Assembly: GCF_041260155.1 (NCBI RefSeq)
Contig: NC_091936.1
Span: 36,625,366 to 36,689,365, forward strand
DNA: 64,000 bases
Origin: Ptychodera flava
Lineage: Eukaryota > Hemichordata > Enteropneusta > Ptychoderidae
Direction of reading: 5' to 3'
Shown here: positions 56,840 to 64,000 of the stretch, one piece after another
Layout of the letters: every line of letters starts with the position of its first letter
Numbering within the stretch: position 1 is the stretch's first letter
Notes under the pieces: model-generated
Databases searched by the model: none
Seen by the model: the letters and a program-made list of their open reading frames with translations, nothing else
What the model was told of the DNA's origin: nothing
Position numbers and translations under genes: made by a program

Positions 56840-58420
56840 CTTCCAGAAGTGTTTGTGCAGCCTTACTGGTCCGGCATGAAAATGCTGGTGATCCGAGTGT
56901 TGAACCATACTACTCCATCAATATGCATTGACTTGTTATGACCTTTGGTAACACGTTTAACACGTTAGCCTAGTTTTATAACTCCCCTATGACGTTTTAC
57001 TCTGATATATTCTTCCGTAAAACAAAAGAGTGTCGACTACTCCGACAAAAATAGATAATAAACAAAGGTGAAAATCAGGTTACATTTTCTACAATAAAAT
57101 TAATATTCCTAATGCAACACTTGCCCCCTTCATTTTCATCAGACGAGGACCCAATTCTTGCGAATTAATTTCAATGCATACGCAGGTAATGCGGCTAACC
57201 CATATCTCAGTTCCCTGGCGTTTCTGTAGCTGTCCCCGTGTCCCAAGGTAAGCAACCTTCTCGAAATTGTAATCGAAATAATTACGAAAGCCGCAGACTG
57301 TAAAGATCAAACATTGACCGATGTTAACGTGTGTTGAATGTATATTATACACAATTGGCAGGCGTCCTTGCCTCTTGATAAACTCACACCCTCTGTAACT
57401 GTCAAAGGTCATACCAAATCATTGTATCAACATGATTCAAAGGGTTATGTTTGTAATCATATCAGAATCATTCAATAGCAGTCAATAATGTGGTGTCTAT
57501 TATCATGCTTTGCTTTTTAATGAAGAGCTATTCAGAGCTGTATGCACACAGTCCTTTCACCAATGTCTGTATGTCCCCTATATGTGCATATATGTGCAGT
57601 GTACGTTACCACCTTTATATATGAATGTCCGTATATACATGTACAAACATGTACAAACATGTATGTATGTATGTATGTATGTATGTATGTATGTATGTAT
57701 GTATGTATGTATGTATGTATGTATGTATGTATGTATGTATGTATGTTGTACGTGTGAAGTATTTATGCGTGTATGTGTGTCTGTACGTATCCATGCAGAG
57801 ACTATAATGTATGTGTGTGTACTTGTAAATTTGTGCACTTATACGTTTTAAATGTGTAAAGTAATTATTTTACATTCGGCGCCTCATAATTGTGCTAGAT
57901 ATAGTTCATTGACCTGCTCCCTGTATAGACAATGTTCAACTCTTGTGCACACAGTTTTCAGAAATCATCATGAGATCGCAGTCGTCGTCATTGTTTCGAA
58001 AACTTTGTGGGCCAATTTTATATACTGTACACCTGAGTAAAATCAACATGTAGAGGTACACAAAGACTATGTTTGTCAGGCAGGGTTATCATATTGTTCT
58101 TAAAAATATTAGTCAACAGTATTATGTGGAGTAAATGGCCTATGAATGACCTAAATACAGCAGATGTGACGATCGTCAGTCAAACATGTACAGTAATAAG
58201 TCAGACGGACAGTAGAAAACACATCGAATGCACTGGGCTCTGCCTATATCGACTGATATATGTCGACTGATATAATCGTAAAACAGGTTATATCCTTTCC
58301 AAGAAATACATGTTGAGTAGATGAAAAAGTGTGTATTTGTGACAGGCAAAATTTAAACTGTGAAACAGCAAACTATTTGCTCTACTCTATTCATAAGGCC
58401 GTAACAAGACATTATGATTC
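56840..58420 (+). repeat. Orphan copy of the SnoaL-unit upstream block
   Basis: GTGTTTGTG.AGCCTTACTGGTCCGGC.., TGACGTTTTACTCTGATATATTCTTCC.., GCCCCCTTCATTTTCATCAGACG.. and CGCAGTCGTCGTCATTGTTTCG follow the order seen at 5310-6390 and 12460-13620. No exon A or B follows. It is interrupted by the (GTAT)n array. Confidence 0.65.
57659..57745. repeat. (ATGT)n array
   Basis: About 21 units of a GTAT tetranucleotide. The apparent 60-113-codon ORFs over it are repeat artefacts. Confidence 0.95.
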
Positions 58421-58770
58421 ATTATATTACCATGCCCTGCCCGTCGCATTTTGATTGGTCGAGCTGAACCACGTGACTGACCACAAATACACAGTAATGG
58501 TTTGTTTACATGCCCGTGAATATGAATAATAAGATTAACAACTCAAAGTATCGTAACTTTACAGCTCAAACATAAATCATAATCGATCACAATATAATGG
58601 AGCATTTGCAGGTCAAGCTGAGATACCTTTTTTCTGAAACATCTCCGCATTTGCCAATTTTTTGCAGCGCGTGTGACAGTGCGTCGCGTACTGCTCAGTT
58701 TCTGGGGCCTAGTTGTCGTTCGCTCCTGAAATTTTCGGAAATTTTGACGGTTTTCTTGGGTTCGCTGATA
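58420..58770. other. Intergenic, no gene seen
   Basis: Contains an ATTGG box and a CACGTG motif near 58460-58480; nothing codes. Confidence 0.4.
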
Positions 58771-58777
58771 ATATAAT

Positions 58778-58941
58778 GGAAATAACAGACTCCGCTCTGA
58801 CCATTAACGTTTATTTGTGGGCGCGGGCTCGAGGAAAGCCAAATTAACGGTCTCGGCAAGCCTCGCCCGTTAATTTTTGGCTTTCCTCGAGCCCTTGCCC
58901 ACAAATAAACGTTAATTGTCAGCGCGTCGCCCGTTATTTCT
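58778..58941. mobile_element. Short foldback element (MITE-like)
   Basis: Arms of about 75 nt run from GGAAATAAC at 58778 to ATTAACGG at 58850, and back from CCGTTAAT at about 58867 to GTTATTTC at 58941. The inner 48 nt are almost perfect (CGTTTATTTGTGGGC, GGGCTCGAGGAAAGCCAAA). The loop is about 16 nt. No ORF. Confidence 0.9.
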
Positions 58942-58984
58942 ATAACATTAACGCATTTACGCAATATTAAAGCATTATCACTTT

Positions 58985-59109
58985 GTGATATCTGTTACTT
59001 AATATCTGTTACTTAATTTTCATGTATTCTGCAATCTTCAGACAGAAATGAAAGGATTCTTACAACCTTCCAATATAAATGAGAGTGTCGCAAAGAATAT
59101 TTTCACCTG

Positions 59110-59115
<6 letters not shown>
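58985..59115 (-). mobile_element. Penelope-like 3'-end fragment
   Basis: Reverse complement of the 3' end at 48520-48620, with the motif CTGAAGATTGCAG..ACATGAAA on the minus strand (59044 to about 59007). Again next to an (AT)n array. Confidence 0.7.
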
Positions 59116-59116
<1 letters not shown>

Positions 59117-59182
<66 letters not shown>

Positions 59183-59206
59183 GTGTGTGTGTGTGTGTGT
59201 GTGTGT
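59117..59206. repeat. (AT)n followed by (GT)n
   Basis: About 50 bp of TA then about 40 bp of TG with one GG interruption. Confidence 0.95.
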
Positions 59207-59299
59207 GCATGGCTAATTTCTCTGCTGCACTCTACATAAGTGCATTGATATATTGATATATACGAGGCGCCAAATGAAAAATTATTTTACACAATCACA

Positions 59300-59345
59300 C
59301 TTATTGTTATGTTATGTTATGTTATGTTATATTTATTTATTAAAG
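59300..59345 (-). repeat. (ATAAC)n 3' tail of LINE
   Basis: TATGTTATGTTATGTTATGTTAT on the plus strand, directly at the 3' end of the minus-strand LINE. Confidence 0.85.
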
Positions 59346-59453
59346 TGTCATGTGTGGTCTTAAACAGCTTGGTTGCCACACCCAGCCCCAAGGGCTTACA
59401 AGACACTAAAACAGTAAACAAAGTACATAGATATGAATAGCTCGAAATGTAAT

Positions 59454-59845
59454 TTAAGTATAAGAAGCTTCTTGTCTCATTGAAAATGCATGATAGACAT
59501 AGGATGCCAATTGGGATGGCATGTCGCTCATTAGAAATTTGAGTTTCTGATGTACATCAAATGAATCAAATACAGAGCACAAGTTTCTGGCTTTAGAGAA
59601 CAATTGTTTCCTAATAACATTGTAAAGTGTGCAATCAAAAATAAAATGGAGCTCATCTTCTACTACATTTGGACAAAAATCACATAGTCTTTCCTCTTTA
59701 GGCACATTCGTGTAACGCCCAGTTTCAATTTTTAGAGGTAAGATACCAACTCTCAATTGTGCTAGAAGTGATCTTTTTGATCTAGAAATGGGAAATTGTA
59801 AATATTTCTCCATTCCATATTCCGTCTTAAACATCAGATATATCA
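59454..59845 (-). pseudogene. LINE ORF2 C-terminal zinc block (part after interruption)
   Basis: Minus-strand frame reads YLMFKTEYGMEKYLQFPISR.., RVGILPLKIETGRYTNVP.., LCDFCPNVVEDELHFIFDC (CX2C..HX4C-type) and ends ..YHAFSMRQEASYT. It continues the RT frame that stops at ..KLRT (60604): removing the intervening 0.75 kb would join ..KLRT-YLMFKTEYG.. in frame. The first residues of the long ORF in this position belong to the inserted fragment. Confidence 0.8.
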
Positions 59846-60597
59846 ACCTAACATTTAGATACATAGACGATGTTATTTCATTGAATAACTCTGAATTCAG
59901 TAAATATCTCGCTATGATTTATCCTCCAGAATTGGAGATTAAAGAAACTACAGAAACGGCCTCTTCTGCTTCATATCTGGACATTTTACTTGAATTTGAC
60001 TCCAATGGTCACCTTTCTACTAGGCTATATGACAAGAGAGATGATTTCAACTTTAGTATAATTAATTTTCCACACCTCATCAGTAATATTCCACTCTCAC
60101 CTGCTTATGGGGTATACATTTCCCAGCTTATACGATATGCAAGAGCATTCAGTTCATATGGTGATTTTGTAGAGAGACATGGCCATCTCTCTTTCAAACT
60201 GTTAAATCAAGGTTACACCAGAGCAAGACTTGTCTCTACATTCAAACGCTTTTTGGCAGGTATCGCAAGCTGGTAGATAAATACAATACTCTCTCTTCGA
60301 CAATGATCACTGATGGCATCGGTGACATTGGGCCTTAGTTAGTGACCACTACCTATCTGACTTACAGATTGATATATGGCGGGGTGCCACATGTGGGGCA
60401 GGATGCGCTTACTATTTTCGAAACACCTGACATCACTTCTTGGTCTTTTGGCCAGAGGTCCATATATCTTTCTTTCATGAATTTGACTTTGTTTGTACCG
60501 TCTATTTACTGTCTGTTCTGTGCTGTTTTGTGTCTATGTTTACAACTATTGTCTTACAAATTTTGACCTAGTGTTATTGGATTATGGATTGGTATGA
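59838..60597 (+). mobile_element. 5'-truncated Penelope-type RT fragment nested in LINE
   Basis: The open frame to 60276 reads NLTFRYIDDVISLNNSEFSK, LEIKETTETASSASYLDILL, YDKRDDFNFSIINFP, NIPLSPAYGVYISQLIRYAR and GDFVERHGHLSFKLLNQGYT, the RT C-terminal half from the YIDD catalytic motif onward. About 320 bp of non-coding 3' sequence follows. It sits in opposite orientation inside the LINE C-terminal coding region, with at most a 2-bp TA duplication at the edges. The RT is of a different family from the one at 49206-50132 (YIDDVISL against FIDDICLL). Confidence 0.8.
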
Positions 60598-60603
60598 TTG
60601 CGA

Positions 60604-62345
60604 TTATGTACGCAATTTGGGCTTTTCAGTCAGTTGGGATGTCCAGTTACTAATATACAACGTTTTTAATGCATCTTTCATGACAGGAATACTACAAACC
60701 TCTAAATTACCAAATTTCTCCTGCAAACCAATTTCTGAAAATAAATCAAACATATCTTTAGCCCAGTTTTTATATTTTAAACTGATATCCCAAGTAAAAA
60801 CTTGCTTAATCATTCTGTTATCAGGCATAACTACTAATCTATTCCAGAGTCTTACCATGTTCAATTTATTTCTCAATAGACAAGGGTCCCAACCCATATC
60901 TCCATTTATAGCAAGTATAGGGGCAAATTTGTGGACACCAAGAAAATATCTAATCGCTCTGTTTTGAATTGACTCACATTTTGAAGAGAAACGGTAGCCC
61001 CAAATTGCAGAACAGTAGTCTAAAATTGGAGTAATACAAGAATGAAATAGAGTTGTAAAAGTGTTATATCTAAAATCCTTAAACATGTGTATCTTAGAAA
61101 TAACTGATCCCAAAGCTCTACCTGCAGCACTTGCTAGGGTTTCAGCAGTCACTTCAAAATTTAAGAACTGATCCAAAACTAAACCCAAATATTTATACTG
61201 AGAAACTACGTCAAGATTTGTACCACCAAATTGAAAAATAAAGTCTGTTTTCATTTGTCCCATATTTCGAAAATGAACAATTTGTGTTTTGGACTTGTTC
61301 ATCATCATACGCCACCTTTTGCACCAATCTTGTAGATGGTCAATCATCTTTTGTAAATTTGTCTCATTTTCAGCAAGCAAAACAATATCATCGGCATACA
61401 ACATAATATTAATTAATGAGTTACCAACTGGGATACCTAAAGCTAAATCATTAATCTCAATTGCTAAATCATTGATAAAAATAGAAAAAGTGTGGGGAAA
61501 GTACATCACCTTGTCTGACTCCATAAGTTGTTGCAAACCAAGACGTAAGGTTTCCGTTTACATTAATACATGATAAAGAGTTACAATACATACTTTAATA
61601 GACTCATAGAACCTCCCATTAATATTATTTTGCAACAATTTGTAGAACAGTAAGTCCCTGTCAACCCAATCGAAAGCCTTTTTCATGTCAACAAAAACAG
61701 AAAAAGTTGGTAAATTTTGAGCTTTTCTATTTCGTATAATAGATGTAAGTACATAAATATGGTCAAGACAAGTTCTTGTTTTTCTGAAACCATTCTGTTC
61801 GTCAACTATTATTTTTTCTAAATCAAGGTATTTCGTTAATCTATTATTTAAAATACCAGAGTAAAGCTTACTAATATTAGACAATAAACTAATCCCCCTG
61901 TAATTTAACGGGACACGTGGGTCAGACAGAGAACTTTTTGGGATGGGTTTGATTACTGCCTTTCCCCACTGTGAGGGCACTCTACCAGAAGTAAAACAAA
62001 GTTGGAAAAGGTTATGAAGAATCTTAATCGCATGATCATTCTTTAAGATCTCGTATGGGATTTTATCTGGACCAACTGCCCTGTTGCATTTAGAGCGATT
62101 GACAACATAGACAACTTCTTGTAAAGAAATATCACTATTCAGATACACATTAAGACTTGCATTATTTGCTAGATACATTTGTTCACACTGAGTTTTAGCA
62201 CCGATGATTTTTGTATAAAAAGAATCATCGAAAGTCGATTCATTCTCGATATCAGATAAATTATACAATCCCTCAAAATCACTTTTCCATTTATGTAAAA
62301 CAAAATTAATATCATTAACTATCATACCATTGTCACCATAACTTC
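60604..62345 (-). pseudogene. LINE ORF2 reverse transcriptase region, frameshifted
   Basis: Two main frames, 62325-61558 and 61536-60604. The first has SKCNRAVGPDKIPYEILK, PLNYRGISLLSNISKLYSGI, IIVDEQNGFRKTRTCLDHIY and FSVFVDMKKAFDWVDRDLLF. The second has INDLAIEINDLALGIPVGNS, MLYADDIVLLAENETNLQKM, DWCKRWRMMMNKSKTQIVHF and YKYLGLVLDQF. Apparent single-base losses near 62337, 61590 and 61497 (the last in a T run) account for all breaks; between the last two the frame reads VNGNLTSWFATTYGVRQGDV. All RT core motifs are present. It is an otherwise well-preserved polymerase, expected to prime at a nicked target. Confidence 0.85.
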
Positions 62346-63743
62346 AGAAGGAATGTCCTTCTTACACCTAGGTCCTAACTTATTAATTTGGTTTCCAAAT
62401 TCTGTTGGATTTGACGCATTTAAATAATCTATATTAGACATCAACTTACGATGATATTCTCTCTTGGCAGTTCGAAAAGTTTTATCAAACTTTCTTCGTG
62501 CTGTCAAAAACTCGTGTTTCAAAACTAAACCAACTCTTTTAGAACAATGACTATTCAGAAATTTACGTTCTTTTTCCCTTAAATCTTTCCAAAGACTGGA
62601 AAGTTCACTCGACCAGAATGGTTTAGAACGTTTTACGTTTTCTAGAACAAGTAGGAAAATCTCGGTAATCAAGTCTCGAGTCCATTTCATGAAAATACAC
62701 TGACAGAGAGAATCATACAAATTATCAATGACATATTGATTTTGTTGGCTAGCTTGTATAGTATCTACGATTTGAATTATGGCATGCCTACACATATCAG
62801 AATCAAGGAAATTAGGTGGGATACTTGAAATATTGTACTTTCTTTGTGTTGCTTCACTAGTGGAACCAGACATATTTGAAGACGCTTTATACATGCAATC
62901 CTCGCATGTTGAAAACACAATAGAAAGAATAGAATGATCTGGAGCAGCACGATCACTTAAAAGTCCATGCAAATTAAAACAATCAATCAACTGAGATACT
63001 GGTAACACTTTGAATTCCTTACAATACTCAATATTGTTGTGCGGTAGAATAAAATAGTCAACTACCGCTTTACCTCTATGAGAAATTGAAGTAAAATTAT
63101 CATTGGCAGGAGTAATCCTACCATTCACAATACACATTTTGATGTCTTTCAAAAACTCAATAAGGCTTTCTCCATGTTTGTTGATAGTATGGTCTATACA
63201 ACATCTTTCACCTATATTATCAATATCTGGTACATAATCTAGCAATGAACCAACTCTGCCATTTAGATCACCACAAATAATAACATTATCAACATCGGAA
63301 TTTATATAGAGCTGACAAATTAAATGACTAAAAAAAGAAGTTGAATCTCTACCCCAAGTAGAATTCTCGGGTGACAAATAACAAGTAAACACCAAAAAAC
63401 TATAATCTGTAAACTTGTTGACAAATTTGAGACCGAGTATACCATCACGACCTTTGTCAATGATGGACACAGAAAATGAATTGAACAACGAGTTCTTTAC
63501 AAGTACACTGACACCACCAGATGCGCGAATGGCATTCTTATGCACAGCTGGTCTATTGAAACCAAACCAGGTGTGCCCATCGATTTCAATGGTTTCATCT
63601 CTTTTCAAGTGAGTCTCGTTCAGACAGAAGATATCCGATTTCTGACATAAAATAATGTTTTCCAGTAGTTCTTTATTCTTTACAGTCCAACCATTAATGT
63701 TCCACTGAGAAATTGAAATCAGTGACCCCGGGGGCTGGTTCAC
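62322..63743 (-). CDS. LINE ORF2 APE-type endonuclease region
   Basis: A 473-codon open frame. Endonuclease blocks are SISQWNINGWTVKNKE, DIFCLNETHL, ASGGVSVLVKN, NVIICGDLNGRVGSLLD, GKAVVDYFIL and APDHSILSIVF, giving the E, D/N and SDH-like (PDHS) catalytic residues of the APE family. After about residue 300 comes a linker rich in basic residues (FWSSELSSLWKDLREKERKF.., RREYH-type). The frame opens without an ATG: the first codon after the ORF1 stop is GGA, then GTG, and the first in-frame ATG is inside the nuclease domain. The downstream end is a one-base break near 62337. This nuclease makes the first-strand nick in target-primed reverse transcription. Confidence 0.85.
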   Translation of the reverse strand: MNQPPGSLISISQWNINGWTVKNKELLENIILCQKSDIFCLNETHLKRDETIEIDGHTWFGFNRPAVHKNAIRASGGVSVLVKNSLFNSFSVSIIDKGRDGILGLKFVNKFTDYSFLVFTCYLSPENSTWGRDSTSFFSHLICQLYINSDVDNVIICGDLNGRVGSLLDYVPDIDNIGERCCIDHTINKHGESLIEFLKDIKMCIVNGRITPANDNFTSISHRGKAVVDYFILPHNNIEYCKEFKVLPVSQLIDCFNLHGLLSDRAAPDHSILSIVFSTCEDCMYKASSNMSGSTSEATQRKYNISSIPPNFLDSDMCRHAIIQIVDTIQASQQNQYVIDNLYDSLCQCIFMKWTRDLITEIFLLVLENVKRSKPFWSSELSSLWKDLREKERKFLNSHCSKRVGLVLKHEFLTARRKFDKTFRTAKREYHRKLMSNIDYLNASNPTEFGNQINKLGPRCKKDIPSEVMVTMV

Positions 63744-63746
63744 TCC

Positions 63747-64000
63747 TCATCCGTCTTGGTCGCCGTTGGTTTCGCGTTCGCGTCGTTGTTCGGGTTCTTC
63801 TTTTTTAAGTAAACGCCCACTACCAGTAAATCTATACTGATCACCTCCTGGAATATCTTTTAGTATAGCTTTAAAGTTTAATTCGATTAAACGTTCAGCG
63901 TGAGATTTCAAAGAGCGAATGTACACTCGAGAGTAAGGACTCTTAGATCTCAAAGCAGTTTTAGCTCGCAATACCTTGACTTTTGAGTCCACGCTATCAA
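63747..64000 (-). CDS. LINE ORF1 C-terminal part, cut by window edge
   Basis: Open from the window edge to a TGA at 63749-63747. It reads ..DSKVKVLRAKTALRSKSPYS, RVYIRSLKSHAERLIELNFK and GSGRLLKKEEPEQRRERETN with a charged tail. It is strongly basic, fitting an RNA-binding ORF1 protein, but no zinc knuckle is visible in this part. The frame is the same as ORF2 immediately downstream. The true start lies outside the window. Confidence 0.65.
   Translation of the reverse strand, partial: DSVDSKVKVLRAKTALRSKSPYSRVYIRSLKSHAERLIELNFKAILKDIPGGDQYRFTGSGRLLKKEEPEQRRERETNGDQDG

Larger units (their letters stand above)
59300..64000 (-). mobile_element. APE-class LINE (non-Tx1), minus strand, near complete
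   Basis: Runs from beyond the right window edge (ORF1) through endonuclease, RT and C-terminal zinc block to a 3' tail of (ATAAC)n at 59307-59330, preceded by AATAAATAAATAT. The 3'UTR is short (about 140 bp). Its coding region is interrupted at about 59838-60597 by a plus-strand RT fragment. The clade is not assigned. Its RT motifs (GPDKIPYEIL, YRGISLLSN, QNGFRKTRTCLDHI, VRQGDVLSPTLFS, YADDIVLLAE) resemble the CR1/Jockey side of the non-LTR tree rather than Tx1. Confidence 0.85.

Noticed and set aside
57510..57851. ORFs of 60-113 codons over the (ATGT)n array on both strands
   Set aside because: Repeat-encoded MYVC/THTY strings open in several frames at once because the 4-bp unit lacks stops.

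Overview
The window is AT-rich eukaryotic DNA. It has spliced genes with GT..AG introns, AATAAA signals, long (AT)n arrays, non-LTR and Penelope-like retroelements, and several satellites. Nothing in it is bacterial. The mix suggests a marine invertebrate, with an invertebrate deuterostome such as a hemichordate or lancelet as my best guess. That is inference from family content only; no species marker is visible.

Positions 1-29,400 are built around a tandemly duplicated small host gene of the SnoaL-like/DUF4440 (NTF2-fold) type, about 128 aa, with two coding exons. Exon A (157 bp) encodes the N-terminal half ending KTLNGRQ; exon B (230 bp) encodes the half ending WKLVDGEY..DIWN.DE. Three units look complete: 7794-8649, 16238-17122 and 26750-28297. 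A fourth, around 2644-2873, has exon B but no exon A. The duplicated block includes 2-4 kb of upstream DNA, and orphan copies of that upstream DNA lie at 20640-21600 and 56840-58420. Individual units were later hit by a tRNA-like insertion, an intronic foldback and a LINE fragment. A HARBI1-like transposase exon (10501-10949) and satellite DNA lie between the units.

Positions 29,446-41,563 hold two nearly full-length, head-to-tail copies of a Tx1-clade-like LINE. Each has ORF1 with a CCHC knuckle and ORF2 with an APE-type endonuclease, RT and C-terminal knuckle. Both copies sit inside one (ACT)n microsatellite, with the array at all three element edges. Most lesions are single-nucleotide indels. 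One ORF2 frameshift is shared by both copies.

Positions 41,600-59,200 are repeat-dominated. They contain a foldback carrying a ~147-bp satellite, a 32-bp minisatellite, and a cluster of Penelope-like fragments (RT and GIY-YIG domains in head-to-head and tandem arrangements joined through (AT)n arrays). They also contain a ~3-kb segment with inverted ends around a ~182-bp satellite, GC-rich hairpins and a 5'-truncated LINE.

Positions 59,300-64,000 hold a second type of APE-class LINE on the minus strand, nearly complete in ORF2. Its C-terminal region is cleanly interrupted by a plus-strand fragment of a Penelope-type RT. ORF1 runs off the right edge of the window. The retroelement genes act only in their own retrotransposition. 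The SnoaL-like genes are the only plausible host protein-coding genes seen.
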